A stretch of DNA of 36,307 nt, taken from NCBI GenBank assembly GCA_016213865.1, contig JACQZL010000266.1, positions 1 to 36,307 on the forward strand, in the 5' to 3' direction. The notes under the pieces are model-generated. The model searched no databases. It was not told the origin of the DNA and worked only from the letters and a program-made list of their open reading frames with translations. The stretch is from Candidatus Rifleibacteriota bacterium (GTDB lineage Bacteria > UBP17 > UBA6191 > JACPRK01). Position numbers and translations under genes: made by a program. Below, piece by piece: positions 24,992-34,178 of this stretch. Each line of letters begins with the position of its first letter. The first letter of the stretch is position 1.

Positions 24992-25103
24992 ACCTCCGAC
25001 TCTCAACGGAAACCAACCAGAGCTGCTCCTGACCTGCAGCTCGGAGCTGGCTCCATTTTCTCGGGGTTGCTCCCCGCCTTGGGTTGAAGGAGTCCGGCTC
25101 TGC

Positions 25104-26054
25104 TCACCATCCCCCGCCGGGGACGCCCCTGGGACGCGGCCCCTCGGTGGCGGCGAGCGTGGCGGCGAGGTGTCCCGCGACGCGGGCGTTGTCGATCAGC
25201 AGGGCCTGGTTGGTGCGGACCGTCCGTCCGGAACTGAGGCGTGCGACCTCGGCCAGGAGGAAAGGCGTGCGGGCCCGACCCGTGACTCCTTCCTTGCGCA
25301 TGCGCGCATGGGCCTCGTCCAGCCACCCCTGCACCTCTCGAGTGTCGAGCGCAAAGGCCGTCGGGACCGGATTTCCCACCAGGACTGCCGCCCGCAAGCC
25401 CAGCCGCTGCTGGCGGCTGACAACCGCGGCCGCCTCGGCCACGTCCTTGACCGGCCGCACGGCGCGTCCCGACGAGACGGAGTAGAAGAGCGGGAACTGG
25501 TCGGTCCCAAGGCCGATCACCGAGACTCCCAGCGCCTCCAGCACCTCGAGCGTCTTGGGAATGTCCAGGATCGCCTTCGCGCCGCTCGAGATGACCGCGA
25601 TCGGGTATCGTCCCAGGGCCGCGAGGTCGGCCGACACGTCCAGATCCTCGGCGACCTGTGGGTGGACCCCGCCGATGCCCCCGGTTGCGAAGACGGAGCA
25701 GCCGGCCGCATGCGCGATGGCCATGGTGGCTGCGACCGTCGTGGCTCCCGGGCGGTTGGTCGCGGCGATCCAGGCGAGATCCGCCAGCGAGGCCTTCTCA
25801 CAGCCGTTACCGGCGGCCAGGCAGTCGACGTCGGAGGACGAGAGCCCCAGCCGCAGGTGTCCGCTCAGCACGGCGGTTCCAGCCGGTGTGGCTCCGGCTT
25901 CGCGGACCGCGGATTCCATCGCGACGTACGTCTCGAGATTGAGCGGCGAAGGGAGGCCGAAGGAGAGCAGCGCAGATTCCAGGGCCACCACGGGCCGACC
26001 TGCTTGCAGGGCGTCGGAGACTTCTTCGGAAATGCGAATGGAGGCAGGGTCCAT
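25104..26054 (-). CDS. psuG: Pseudouridine-5'-phosphate glycosidase
   Basis: 316 residues, the usual family length. Signature stretches are 'RPVVALESALLSFGLPSPLN', 'NRPGATTVAATMAIAHAAG', 'VFATGGIGGVHPQVAEDLDV', 'VISSGAKAILDIPKTLEVLE', 'VIGLGTDQFPLFYSVSSG' and 'ARTPFLLAEVARLS'. The Lys in 'SSGAKAILD' corresponds to the catalytic Lys. The enzyme splits pseudouridine 5'-phosphate into uracil and ribose 5-phosphate. ATG 26054 was chosen because homology starts there and GGGAG lies upstream; an open frame further upstream overlaps psuK and is not coding. It follows psuK by 13 nt, so kinase and glycosidase form one pathway unit in the cytoplasm. Confidence 0.95.
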   Translation of the reverse strand: MDPASIRISEEVSDALQAGRPVVALESALLSFGLPSPLNLETYVAMESAVREAGATPAGTAVLSGHLRLGLSSSDVDCLAAGNGCEKASLADLAWIAATNRPGATTVAATMAIAHAAGCSVFATGGIGGVHPQVAEDLDVSADLAALGRYPIAVISSGAKAILDIPKTLEVLEALGVSVIGLGTDQFPLFYSVSSGRAVRPVKDVAEAAAVVSRQQRLGLRAAVLVGNPVPTAFALDTREVQGWLDEAHARMRKEGVTGRARTPFLLAEVARLSSGRTVRTNQALLIDNARVAGHLAATLAATEGPRPRGVPGGGW

Positions 26055-26067
26055 GGGGGATCTCCCG

Positions 26068-27063
26068 TCAGCGGTCCGGGGGCTGCGGCTCCCGAGTCGC
26101 TTGGATGTGGGCGACGCGTACGTCGCCGGGGCTGTTGGAAACAGACGCCACCGAGAGGTCTTCGGGGCAGCTCGTGAGCGTCGAGATGGCGAGGCGGGCC
26201 GCGGTGGTGCCAACCTCGAGGGCCCTGGGCCACGGCAGTCCACGGGCCAGGGCGTAGAGTACGCCGGCCAGCAGGGCGTCACCCGCACCACTTGGATCGG
26301 CGGCCTCGAGCGCGGCGTGGGTCAGCCTGTAGGCTTCCTGGCCGCCCGGCCGGCCCAGCGCCAGCGCACAGCCCCAAGCGCCGCCGGTGACGAGCGTGTC
26401 GACGCCGAGCTCGCGCGACAGGGCCTGGGCTGCTGCCAGCGGATCACCGCCTGCGGCCGTGCCCGCTCCGAGCAGGCACCTGGCTTCCGAGAGGTTGCCC
26501 TTGAGCAGGGCGGCGTGGCGGGCCGCGTCCAGCCGTCCGGCGGCCTGCCGGGCGCGTGCGAGGTCCAGGCAGAGCGGAAGGTCGCCGCGGGCGGCGAGGT
26601 CCGAGACGCAGTCCAGCGCTCGGGGCGGGAGCCCGAACTCGGCCACGACCGTTCCGGCACCCTCCAGGGCTTGCGGCAGCAACTGCTCCAGAAGAGCCGC
26701 GTCGAGCGCCGACCGGCATCGGCAGTCGACGACCGCCCGTCTCACTCCGCCCCGCGGGCCGGTTGTGGCCACGAAGCTCCCCGTGGGAACGCCGGGGAGG
26801 AGCCGGAGCCAGCGGAGATCGACTCCGAACCGCTCCAGCTCTGCCCGCAGCAGGCGGCCAGCAGGATCGTCTCCCACGGTCGAGACCAGGCGGACCTCGC
26901 AATCCAGGCGGGCCAGATCCTCGGCGAGGTTGCGGCCGCACCCGCCCGGGCAGACTGTGACACATCCCCGGACGCAGCCGGACCCGCCAGGGTCGCTCGG
27001 CGTGCGGACGTCCAGGAAGGAGGTGCCGATGATGACGAACGGTTCCCGGATCGGGGGAGGCAA
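26068..27063 (-). CDS. psuK: PfkB-family kinase, probable pseudouridine kinase
   Basis: About 330 residues. PfkB features are an N-terminal substrate strand 'FVIIGTSFLDV', 'CPGGCGRNLAEDLARLDCEV' with the family's Gly-Gly motif, 'STVGDDPAGRLL', and the C-terminal ATP/catalytic motif 'ADPSGAGDALLAGVLYALA', where GAGD holds the catalytic Asp. The neighbouring psuG, 13 nt downstream, points to pseudouridine as substrate: phosphorylation first, then cleavage. The start is uncertain. TTG 27063 fits the family length; GTG 27117 would overlap the receiver gene. An insertion of Cys residues near the N-terminus ('GCVRGCVTVCPGGCG') is unusual. Confidence 0.85.
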   Translation of the reverse strand: MPPPIREPFVIIGTSFLDVRTPSDPGGSGCVRGCVTVCPGGCGRNLAEDLARLDCEVRLVSTVGDDPAGRLLRAELERFGVDLRWLRLLPGVPTGSFVATTGPRGGVRRAVVDCRCRSALDAALLEQLLPQALEGAGTVVAEFGLPPRALDCVSDLAARGDLPLCLDLARARQAAGRLDAARHAALLKGNLSEARCLLGAGTAAGGDPLAAAQALSRELGVDTLVTGGAWGCALALGRPGGQEAYRLTHAALEAADPSGAGDALLAGVLYALARGLPWPRALEVGTTAARLAISTLTSCPEDLSVASVSNSPGDVRVAHIQATREPQPPDR

Positions 27064-27076
27064 GCCAACCCCCGGC

Positions 27077-27478
27077 TCAGGCTTCCGCCTGGTTGGCCCG
27101 GCCCTCGCGGGCGGCACGTTCCACGGTCTCGCGGATCTTCACCATCAACCGTGGCAGGTCGACGGGCTTCGGCAGGTAGTCAGCAGCGCCATGGCTGAAC
27201 GCGTCGATGGCGGTCTGGACGTCTTGACAAGCCGTCAGCATGATGACCGGAATCCGGGCGAGGACCGGGTCGAGCCTGAGTTGCTGACAAACGGTCAGGC
27301 CGTCCAGGTCGGGCATCCGGACGTCGAGCAGGATCAAGTCGGGACGGGTGGTCGCAGCCAAGGCGAGGCCCTGCTTTCCGGAGGTGGCCGAGACCGACTC
27401 TATCCCTGGTTCGGCGTCGAGGAAAGCCCGAAGGCTCGTGACGATTTCGGGATCGTCGTCCACGACCAAGATCTTCAT
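27077..27478 (-). CDS. Single-domain response regulator (receiver only)
   Basis: 133 residues. A complete CheY-like receiver: acidic pocket Asp7-Asp8 in 'ILVVDDDPEI', phospho-acceptor Asp52 in 'LILLDVRMPDLDG', Thr82 in 'IMLTA', and Lys104 in 'YLPKPVD'. There is no output domain. ATG 27478 begins at the first strand, so the longer upstream frame is not needed. It directly precedes psuK on the same strand with about a dozen nt between, which is unusual company for pseudouridine breakdown; it may simply share the transcript. No histidine kinase is in the window. Confidence 0.92.
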   Translation of the reverse strand: MKILVVDDDPEIVTSLRAFLDAEPGIESVSATSGKQGLALAATTRPDLILLDVRMPDLDGLTVCQQLRLDPVLARIPVIMLTACQDVQTAIDAFSHGAADYLPKPVDLPRLMVKIRETVERAAREGRANQAEA

Positions 27479-27742
27479 CGAAAAATGGCGACGGCCTGGA
27501 CAGGCCCCGCGTCGCACAATGTATCATGTCGGCTCACGGCGAACGAGGGTTTCAGGGAGGAGGCGCTCGTTTGCCGATAGACTCGGATCAAGAACACTGG
27601 ACTGGACCCCGGGGCAAAACCGGGGTAGCTTTATGAGAGTTGCAGTATGGTAGTGAGACAGGTGGGATCCGCCCGGATCGGATCTAACGGAAGCGGCAGC
27701 CGCAAGGCCCGCCGCGGACCGAGTTGCCAGGAGGTTCATAGG

Positions 27743-28171
27743 ATGCTCGTCAAGGAGCTCATCAAGAGCTACCGAGAGAAGAAGAGTTGGAAACAGGTCG
27801 ATCTGGCAGACAAACTTGGCGTGTCTCAGAACTACATCAGCAAGATCGAGCTCGGGCTGGCGCTTCCCCGCTCCAACGCCTTCAAGCAGAAGCTGGCGAA
27901 GGTGCTGGAGATCCCCGACCAGAAGCTGCTCGAGGCCTACGCGGAGTCGAAGCTGGACCTGGATGAGTGCCGGGCCTACCAGCAGATGCTGTACCGCAGC
28001 TTCTTGATGGAGAAGAAGGCCGAGCTGCTGTCGGCGCAGGAGCGCGCGCTGATTGCCGAGTTCAACAAGCTGTCTCGGCGCGACAGGGCCGAGGTGCTGA
28101 GTTACCTCAAGTTCAAGGCCAGCGGGGGGGAAGCAGAGCACGGTGCGCCGCAGCGGGAAACCACGGCGTAA
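27743..28171 (+). CDS. XRE-family transcriptional regulator
   Basis: 142 residues from ATG 27743, chosen for its AGGAGG Shine-Dalgarno (27729-27734). The N-terminal helix-turn-helix is 'SWKQVDLADKLGVSQNYISK' followed by 'IELGLALPRSNAFKQKLAK', a typical XRE/Cro DNA-binding domain. The C-terminal half is helical and charged ('LSAQERALIAEFNKLSRRDR'), probably a dimerisation part. It is transcribed away from the receiver gene; the 264-nt gap between them holds a perfect 7-bp stem (ACCCCGG/CCGGGGT, about 27606-27627). Its target is unknown. Confidence 0.85.
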   Translation: MLVKELIKSYREKKSWKQVDLADKLGVSQNYISKIELGLALPRSNAFKQKLAKVLEIPDQKLLEAYAESKLDLDECRAYQQMLYRSFLMEKKAELLSAQERALIAEFNKLSRRDRAEVLSYLKFKASGGEAEHGAPQRETTA

Positions 28172-28199
28172 CCGTGCCACCAGTTAACCACGCAAGCGA

Positions 28200-28246
28200 G
28201 GCCGGGTCCGATCGAGCCAACGATGGTGGCCCCATCGAACCCGGCC
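28200..28246 (+). terminator. Stem-loop after the XRE gene
   Basis: GGCCGGGTCCGAT (28200-28212) pairs with ATCGAACCCGGCC (28234-28246) with one wobble or mismatch. It lies 28 nt past the stop at 28171. No T-run follows, so the terminator call is tentative. Confidence 0.4.
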
Positions 28247-28336
28247 CCGCAAGGACGGCGCGGCCGGTAGACAAGCCTGCGCCAAAGCGAAAGAGGTTTC
28301 CCGGACGGAGCGGCGCCTGACCGTAGTCGATACGGT

Positions 28337-28648
28337 TCAGGCGTCCGCGGCCGCTTCCTTGCCGGGCTCGGGAGGAGGCTGGTTCTTCGTCTCAGCGATG
28401 TAGGTGAGGCGGAGGTTGACCAGCTCGTTCTCGAGGAAGGACTTTTCGGGAGTGGAGAGGCGGCCCCGAGTGCGATCCTCGAGGGCTCCCAGCATGTCGA
28501 TGAAGTGCTTGGCCACCTCGAGGTGGGCTTCTTGCTTGTTCGTGGCAGGGTTTACCCGTTTGCCCATGAAGATCCAGCCGTTTTGGGCCAGCATCGCGAT
28601 CAGCTCGAGCATCAGTTCCTGGTTCTGGGCGGCGTTCTCGTCAGCCAC
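28337..28648 (-). CDS. DUF1844 protein
   Basis: 103 residues. The DUF1844 pattern is clear: 'LELIAMLAQNGWIFMGK', 'NPATNKQEAHLEVAKHFIDM', 'LGALEDRTRGRLSTPEKSFL', 'ENELVNLRLTYIAE'. The family is small and helical with no known activity. GTG 28648 is supported by AGGAGG 7 nt upstream. It lies downstream of rpoD on the same strand, but a fold-back repeat in the 130-nt gap may separate the transcripts. Confidence 0.85.
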   Translation of the reverse strand: MADENAAQNQELMLELIAMLAQNGWIFMGKRVNPATNKQEAHLEVAKHFIDMLGALEDRTRGRLSTPEKSFLENELVNLRLTYIAETKNQPPPEPGKEAAADA

Positions 28649-28683
28649 GTCTTGCCTCCTGGACTAGGGTGGTATCGAGGCCT

Positions 28684-28773
28684 CACGCGAAGACGCGGAG
28701 AACTCGAACAAGGCACCCGGAAAGGGAGATGGGCTCCTTTCGCGGCGTCTTTCTCTGCCTCGGGTCTTCGTGG
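28684..28773. repeat. Fold-back repeat between rpoD and the DUF1844 gene
   Basis: CACGCGAAGACGCGGAGAA on the left and TTCTCTGCCTCGGGTCTTCGTGG on the right are imperfect inverted copies of an 'ACGAAGACGCGGAG' unit, with about 45 nt between. It starts 6 nt after the rpoD stop and may act as the transcript end. Confidence 0.55.
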
Positions 28774-28778
28774 TTCGG

Positions 28779-30620
28779 TCATTCCATGTAGAACTCGCGC
28801 AGCTTCTTGCTGCGGCTGGGGTGCCGCAATCGCCTGAGGGCCTTCGCCTCGATCTGCCGGATGCGCTCGCGAGTGACCCCGAACCGATGTCCGACCTGCT
28901 CGAGCGTCATCGGCCAGCCGTTGTCCAGGCCGAAGCGGTATCGGATGACCTCGTTCTCGCGCTCCGATAGTGAGTCGAGCACCTCGCAGATCTGCTCCTT
29001 GAGCATGCTGCGGTTGGTTGCGTCATGCGGAGCCACGGCGTTCTGGTCCTTGACGAAGTCGCCGAGGCTGCTGTCGGACGAGTCACTGCCCAGGGGGGTT
29101 GCAAGGGAGATCGGGTGGGTGGCGGAGCGGTAGGCGTCCTTGATCTTCTCGACCGGCATGTTCAGCTCGGAGGAGATCTCCTCGTGGCTCGGGTCGCGGC
29201 CCAGTCGCTGCGTGAGGACCCGGGCCGTCTTCTTGACCTTGGCGATCGTCTCGTTCATGTGCACCGGGACGCGGATGGTGCGCGCCTGATCCGCGATGGC
29301 GCGGGTGATGGCCTGGCGGATCCACCAGATGGTGTAGGTGCTGAACTTGAACCCCTTGTTGTACCGGAACTTCTCGACCGCACGGATCAGGCCCTGGTTG
29401 CCCTCCTGCAGGAGGTCGAGGAAGTGCAGCCCCCGTCGCGTGTATTTCTTGGCCACGCTCACGACAAGCCGGAGGTTGGCCTCCACCAGTTGCGCCTGGG
29501 CCGATCGGTCACCGTGCTCGATGCGCTTGGCCAGCTCGACTTCTTCCTCGGCGGTCAGGAGAGGGACGTTGCCGATCTCCTGCAGGTAGGCCTTGAGCGA
29601 GTCGTCGTAACGCACATCGTCGTCGGCCGACTCCTCGGCGACGGCCAGTTCCTCGTGCTCCTGGCTGGAAATGACGGGCTGCTCGTCGCGATCGACGATG
29701 TGGATGCCCCGCTCCGAGAGCGTCCCGACGATGTCTTCGATCTGTTCGGCCGTGAGGCTGTCGGGGACCTCGTCGTTGATGTCACTGAACGCCAGGAAGC
29801 CCTGCGCCTCGCCCTTCTTCATGAGGTGCTGGACGAGCGCCTCGGTCCCACTGACGGGAGCGGTCTCTTCGGCGGCAGCGATCTCCTCGGGCTGCACGCC
29901 CAGAGCCCGGACCACTTCTTTGCTGTCCAGGTCGGGGTCGAGCAGGTCGTCGAAGCTGGGATCGGGTTCCGGTTCCAACTCCAGATCCGGGCCGGCCTCG
30001 AGTTCCGACTCCGTCTCGGGTTCGGGCTCGGCCTCGGGTCGTGCCTCGACCATGATGGGGGCGCGGGGCGGGATCTCGGGTGGCGGGGGGGCCTGGATCA
30101 GCGCGGAGGCCAGGACCTCGCCGGGCTCACCGGCCCTCGAGGCAATCCGGACCGGTTGCCGCAGAGCCCCTGGCTGAGCCGGGCCTGCCTTGCTGTCGGA
30201 GAGCGCCGTGTCTCTCGCGGCTTCCGATACAGGGGCGGCACGAAGAGGAGATACGGGCGGCTTCGACTTGCGAGGCGAGGTCGTCTTGGCGACGGGGGCG
30301 GCGGCCGGCCTGGGCGGCTTGGGATCGGGGTGCGACTCGGCAGACCTGGCCTTCGCCGGCTTCGGCGCGGGGGTTTTCGCCTTCACCGGAGGGCTGGCCT
30401 TTCTGGGCGGGGGTGACGCGGTGCGAGCTCGGCCACGAGCGGCCGGGGCGGGCTTCTGGCCGCCGACTTTCCGGGGCACAGGCCTGAGCGCAGTCGCCGT
30501 CACAGCCCGGGGGCTGCCGTTGGCGTCTTGTTGCTTGGGCTCTGTCCTCGCGGTGAGGGATCGAGGTTCGAGGGTTTTCGGGGGGAGCTGCTTTTTCTTT
30601 GGGGTGGAGCGATTGGGCAT
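28779..30620 (-). CDS. rpoD: Primary sigma factor RpoD (sigma-70) with long low-complexity N-terminus
   Basis: 613 residues. The conserved part begins near residue 260: region 1.1-like ('[20 protein letters not shown]'); region 1.2 ('[20 protein letters not shown]'); region 2 ('[20 protein letters not shown]', '[20 protein letters not shown]', '[20 protein letters not shown]'); region 3; and region 4 with the -35-binding HTH ('[20 protein letters not shown]'). It directs RNA polymerase to housekeeping promoters such as those seen here. The first ~220 residues are Lys/Pro/Ala-rich, then very acidic ('[20 protein letters not shown]'). This tail is not found in typical sigma-70 and resembles a disordered charged arm. 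A good promoter lies 102-130 nt upstream. Shine-Dalgarno is weak. Confidence 0.97.
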   Translation of the reverse strand: MPNRSTPKKKQLPPKTLEPRSLTARTEPKQQDANGSPRAVTATALRPVPRKVGGQKPAPAARGRARTASPPPRKASPPVKAKTPAPKPAKARSAESHPDPKPPRPAAAPVAKTTSPRKSKPPVSPLRAAPVSEAARDTALSDSKAGPAQPGALRQPVRIASRAGEPGEVLASALIQAPPPPEIPPRAPIMVEARPEAEPEPETESELEAGPDLELEPEPDPSFDDLLDPDLDSKEVVRALGVQPEEIAAAEETAPVSGTEALVQHLMKKGEAQGFLAFSDINDEVPDSLTAEQIEDIVGTLSERGIHIVDRDEQPVISSQEHEELAVAEESADDDVRYDDSLKAYLQEIGNVPLLTAEEEVELAKRIEHGDRSAQAQLVEANLRLVVSVAKKYTRRGLHFLDLLQEGNQGLIRAVEKFRYNKGFKFSTYTIWWIRQAITRAIADQARTIRVPVHMNETIAKVKKTARVLTQRLGRDPSHEEISSELNMPVEKIKDAYRSATHPISLATPLGSDSSDSSLGDFVKDQNAVAPHDATNRSMLKEQICEVLDSLSERENEVIRYRFGLDNGWPMTLEQVGHRFGVTRERIRQIEAKALRRLRHPSRSKKLREFYME

Positions 30621-30721
30621 TTCGGGCGTCTCGAAGGCCGTCGAGGCCAGCAGATGGAATGGCGGTCGGGAAGCAGGCAGGAGGCCAGGCAGTCCGGTGG
30701 ACGGGCGAGGCCGCCAGGATG

Positions 30722-30750
30722 AGAATACCCAAGGGCCGGCACGAAATCAA
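30722..30750 (-). promoter_or_regulatory. Sigma-70 promoter of rpoD
   Basis: On the minus strand, TTGATT (30745-30750) and TATTCT (30722-30727) are 17 nt apart, about 100 nt before the rpoD ATG. Confidence 0.75.
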
Positions 30751-30780
30751 GAAAGGGAGCGGGACCACGCTGGACGCGGC

Positions 30781-30810
30781 TTGACTTGGGTCGTTCGGCC
30801 GTGGTATCTG
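30781..30810 (+). promoter_or_regulatory. Probable promoter of secG
   Basis: TTGACT (30781-30786) and TATCTG (30805-30810) are 18 nt apart, about 40 nt before the secG start and back to back with the rpoD promoter. Confidence 0.6.
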
Positions 30811-30851
30811 AACAGGGTTCAATTCAAATCCGTTTTTGCGGAGGTTGGTTG

Positions 30852-31154
30852 GTGGAAACGTTCGTCCTCATCCTGCATTACATTTTTTGCGTGGCGATGA
30901 TCGTCATCGTTCTGCTCCAGGCGGATCAGGGCGAGGGCCTCTCCGGCGCCTTCGGGGGTGGCGCGTCCAGTGCCATCTTCGGCAAGCGCGGAGCCACCGG
31001 CTTCGTGGCCAAGATCACGACCACGGCGGCCATCGCCTTCATGCTGACTTCTTTCGTGTTGACCTGGATGGCCTCCCACGACATGGTCGCCAAGGAGCGC
31101 AGGCCGGCCTCCGGGCAACCCACCGGGACTCTCCCGCCGCTGCCTGAGTTCTAG
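30852..31154 (+). CDS. secG: Protein translocase subunit SecG
   Basis: 100 residues. Two membrane helices ('FVLILHYIFCVAMIVIVLLQ' and 'TTAAIAFMLTSFVLTWM') flank the family's central loop 'QADQGEGLSGAFGGGASSAI' with 'FGKRGATGF'. SecG assists SecYE in protein export at the inner membrane. GTG 30852 is chosen because GGAGG lies 7 nt upstream (30840-30844) and homology starts there. The C-terminal tail 'ERRPASGQPTGTLPPLPEF' is Pro-rich and species-specific. It diverges from rpoD. Confidence 0.95.
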   Translation: METFVLILHYIFCVAMIVIVLLQADQGEGLSGAFGGGASSAIFGKRGATGFVAKITTTAAIAFMLTSFVLTWMASHDMVAKERRPASGQPTGTLPPLPEF

Positions 31155-31386
31155 GCGGACGCCGGCAGGGTCGAAGATAGCCGGACAATCCATCGAGGGC
31201 CTCCGTCATCGGTTGTTCCGTTCGGCTGCTCTGCAGTTTTGGGAACAGGCGTGAGGATGGCTTCTAGACATCGATTGGGAAGAGGCGCGCAGGTTTCGGC
31301 GGGCCCGGCGGGTGGTCCGGTGACCCGCGGGTCGGGTTGCACGCCGGTCGGCGCGGCACCGCCCGGGCGGGCGCAGGGGGATTCCC

Positions 31387-32925
31387 ATGTCCGGCTATGA
31401 GGTCCTCGTCTTCATCGCCGGCGTCGCGCTGGGCGCCGGTCTGCTGAAGCTCGTCGAGAGGATCCTGGTCCGATCGGCCCTGGCCTCGGCTCGCCAGCAG
31501 GCGGACGAGATCCGGGAGACCGCTCGTCAGGAGGCCAAGACCCTCAAACAGGAGAGCGAGCTCCAGGGCAAGGAGGAGATCCAGACCCAGCGGCGCAACT
31601 TCGAGCGGGAGATGCGAAACCGCAAGCGGGATATCGAGGCCCTGGAAGAACGCCTCGTTTCCAAGGAGACCCGCATCAACCAGAAGCTGGCCGAGATCGC
31701 GCAGAAGGAAGGACGCGTCCGGGACATGCTCCGCTCGAGCGAGGCCCGAGAGGCCGAAGTGAAAGCCTCTCTCGACGAACAGAAGTCGCGCCTCGAGAAG
31801 ATCTCCGGCATGTCGGCCGACCAGGCGAAGGGCGAGCTGTTCGGCCGGCTCCAGGCGGAGAACGAGAAGGAGCTGGCGGCGCGGTTCCGCGAGGCGGAGT
31901 CCCGCTTCCAGGAGGCGGCCCACCAGCGGGCGGTCCGCATACTCACGGATGCGATGGCCCGCTGCGACGTGGACCTGTCGCTCGACCCGCTCGTCAGCGT
32001 CGTGAAACTCCCGCACGATGAGATGAAAGGCCGGATCATCGGCCGGGAGGGGCGTAACATCCGGGCTTTCGAGCACCTGGCCGGCGTCGACGTCATCGTG
32101 GACGACAGCCCCGGCATCGTCGTGCTTTCGGCCTACAACCCGCTCAAGCGGGAGATCGCGCGGGCGGCGATGGAGAAGCTCGTAGCCGACGGCCGCATCC
32201 ACCCCACCAAGATCGAGCAGGCCCTCGAGCAGGCGCAGAAGGACTTGCAGGACGCCATCCGCGAGGCCGGCGAGCAGGCGGCGATGAAGTGCGGCATCCA
32301 CGGCATCGGCAGCAAGCTCATCTTCGAGATCGGCAAGCTGCGCTACAAGGTGTCGCTGGGCCAGAACCTCCTCGAGCATTCGATGGAGGTCGCGGAGCTG
32401 GCGGGGCTCTTCGCTGCCGAGATCGGTGCCGACGTGGCGATCTGCAAGCGGGCCGGCCTGCTCCACGACATCGGCAAGCTCTCCGAGAGCGAAGAGACGG
32501 CCAGCCACTCTGCCCTTGGGGCGGAGCTCGCGCGGCGGTGTGGCGAGAGGGAACCGGTCCCGTCCATCATCGCCAGTCATCACGACGATCCGGCTGCTTC
32601 GCCGGTCGAGGCAGCCCTGGTGCAGATGGCCAACACCCTCTCCGCCGAGCGGCCAGGCGCCCGCAAGGGCGAGCTCGTGTCCTTCGTGCGGCGCTTGTCC
32701 GACATGGAAGCGCTGGTGCGCGAGTTCCCGGGCGTCGGCACGGCGTTCATCCTGCAGGCGGGTCGCGAGATCCGTGTTCTGGTGCGCCCCGAAGAGGTCA
32801 GTGACGCGCAGAACCAGCGCCTGGCCAGCGACATCGCACGCAAGCTCCAGGCGACGATCGAGTACCCGGGCGCCGTGAAAGTCACGGTCATCCGCGAGAC
32901 CCGCGCGGTCGATGTCGCCAAGTGA
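31387..32925 (+). CDS. rny: Ribonuclease Y
   Basis: 512 residues, full family length. Order: N-terminal membrane helix (~5-22), a long coiled coil (~30-185), the KH domain with 'MKGRIIGREGRNIRAFE' (~213-229), and the HD domain with 'LLEHSMEVAELAGL' and 'AGLLHDIGK', where His360-Asp361 are metal ligands, plus 'IIASHHDD'. It starts mRNA decay as a membrane-bound endoribonuclease. ATG 31387 is preceded by a G-run rather than a standard Shine-Dalgarno. The 232 nt between secG and rny are very GC-rich towards the start, with a small TGTTCC/GGAACA stem near 31214-31249. I see no gene there, and it could be a leader. Confidence 0.97.
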   Translation: MSGYEVLVFIAGVALGAGLLKLVERILVRSALASARQQADEIRETARQEAKTLKQESELQGKEEIQTQRRNFEREMRNRKRDIEALEERLVSKETRINQKLAEIAQKEGRVRDMLRSSEAREAEVKASLDEQKSRLEKISGMSADQAKGELFGRLQAENEKELAARFREAESRFQEAAHQRAVRILTDAMARCDVDLSLDPLVSVVKLPHDEMKGRIIGREGRNIRAFEHLAGVDVIVDDSPGIVVLSAYNPLKREIARAAMEKLVADGRIHPTKIEQALEQAQKDLQDAIREAGEQAAMKCGIHGIGSKLIFEIGKLRYKVSLGQNLLEHSMEVAELAGLFAAEIGADVAICKRAGLLHDIGKLSESEETASHSALGAELARRCGEREPVPSIIASHHDDPAASPVEAALVQMANTLSAERPGARKGELVSFVRRLSDMEALVREFPGVGTAFILQAGREIRVLVRPEEVSDAQNQRLASDIARKLQATIEYPGAVKVTVIRETRAVDVAK

Positions 32926-32968
32926 CGCTCCCCGAACCGAGGTTCGGTGATCGATAGCTCGAGTCGAG

Positions 32969-34108
32969 ATGCCGCACGCATGGGTTGAAGTCGACCTGGA
33001 CGCCATCCGGGCCAACGTCAGGGCACTCCGCGCAGCCCTGAGGCCCTCGGTGGACTTCATCGCCGTGGTCAAGGGCAATGCGTACGGCCACGGCGCCGTC
33101 GAAACAGCCCGGACGGTGCTGGACGCGGGGGCCACGCACCTGGGAGTCGCCTTCGCAACGGAAGGACGGGAGCTGCGCCAGGCCGGAATCGCGGCGCCGA
33201 TCCTGGTCCTGGGGAGCTTCGGCGAGGACGACGTCGACGACATCCTCACATGCAGCCTGACGCCTTCGGTCGGCGAGGTGGGCCTGGGTGCCGCGCTGGC
33301 ACGTGCGGCTCGGTCGCGCAGCCTCACGGTGCCGGTCCACCTCGAGGTCGACACCGGGATGGGGCGTCTCGGCGTCGACTGGCGCACGGCCGCTCGCGTG
33401 GTCGAGGACCTGACCGCCACCCAGGGGCTGCGGCTCGAGGGGATCTTCACCCACTTCGCGACCGCGGACGAGCCGGATCACTCCTACACCCGACTTCAGG
33501 TCAAGCGGTTCCAGCAGGTCCAGGATGCGCTGACCGCGAAGGGGATCTTCGTCCCGTTCCGGCACTACTCGAACAGCGCCGGCGTTCTGCACTACCCGGA
33601 GACGGTGCTCGACGCCGTACGGCCGGGGCTGGCCATCTATGGCCTGTACCCGGCGCGCGGAGCGGGCCCGCTGCCGAGGCTGGAACCGGCCATGGCCTTC
33701 CGAAGCCGGGTCGCCATGGTCAAGCGACTGGGGGCGGGCGCCTTCGTCAGCTATGGGCGGACGTTCCGACTGCCGGAGCCGCGCTACATCGCGACGGTGT
33801 CGGTGGGATACGCCGACGGGTACCCGCGGCTGCTTTCGAACCGTGCCTCGGTCTCGATCCGCGAGAGCCGCTATCCGGTCGTGGGGACGGTCACCATGGA
33901 CCACATCATGGTCGACCTGGGCCGCGAGGCGACCCCCATCCGGTGTGGAGACCGCGTCACGCTCTTCGGCCGCGACGGGTCCACCGTCATTCCTGCCGAG
34001 GAGTTGGCCGAACTGGCGGGCACGATCCACTACGAGATCACGACGCGCATCTCGGCCCGCGCGCCGCGCATCTACAAAGGGCGGCGGGCGGCGGGCGGCG
34101 GGACGTAG
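32969..34108 (+). CDS. alr: Alanine racemase
   Basis: 379 residues. The PLP lysine is Lys35 in 'FIAVVKGNAYGHG', and the second catalytic base is Tyr281 in 'VSVGYADGYPR'. Other landmarks are 'HLEVDTGMGRLGV', 'GIFTHFATAD', 'HYSNSAGVLH', 'VRPGLAIYGLYP' and 'VGTVTMDHIMVDLG'. It makes D-alanine for peptidoglycan in the cytoplasm. It lies 43 nt after rny and is probably cotranscribed. The basic Gly-rich tail 'YKGRRAAGGGT' is slightly longer than usual. Confidence 0.97.
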   Translation: MPHAWVEVDLDAIRANVRALRAALRPSVDFIAVVKGNAYGHGAVETARTVLDAGATHLGVAFATEGRELRQAGIAAPILVLGSFGEDDVDDILTCSLTPSVGEVGLGAALARAARSRSLTVPVHLEVDTGMGRLGVDWRTAARVVEDLTATQGLRLEGIFTHFATADEPDHSYTRLQVKRFQQVQDALTAKGIFVPFRHYSNSAGVLHYPETVLDAVRPGLAIYGLYPARGAGPLPRLEPAMAFRSRVAMVKRLGAGAFVSYGRTFRLPEPRYIATVSVGYADGYPRLLSNRASVSIRESRYPVVGTVTMDHIMVDLGREATPIRCGDRVTLFGRDGSTVIPAEELAELAGTIHYEITTRISARAPRIYKGRRAAGGGT

Positions 34109-34178
34109 GCCGGGCCACGGGTTGGCATGGCCCAATGGCAATAGATGGCGCACCAGGAGACGCCTGACAGGAGCCAGC

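Noticed and set aside
28173..28320. A 49-codon plus-strand frame after the XRE gene with a basic tail
   Set aside because: No ribosome site, and it overlaps a clear stem-loop; more likely transcript end than gene.
29025..30416. A 463-codon plus-strand frame across rpoD
   Set aside because: It is antisense to an unmistakable sigma-70 gene and has no ribosome site or domain.
31264..33450. A 728-codon minus-strand frame across rny and alr
   Set aside because: Both plus-strand genes are full length with catalytic motifs; the minus frame is a shadow.
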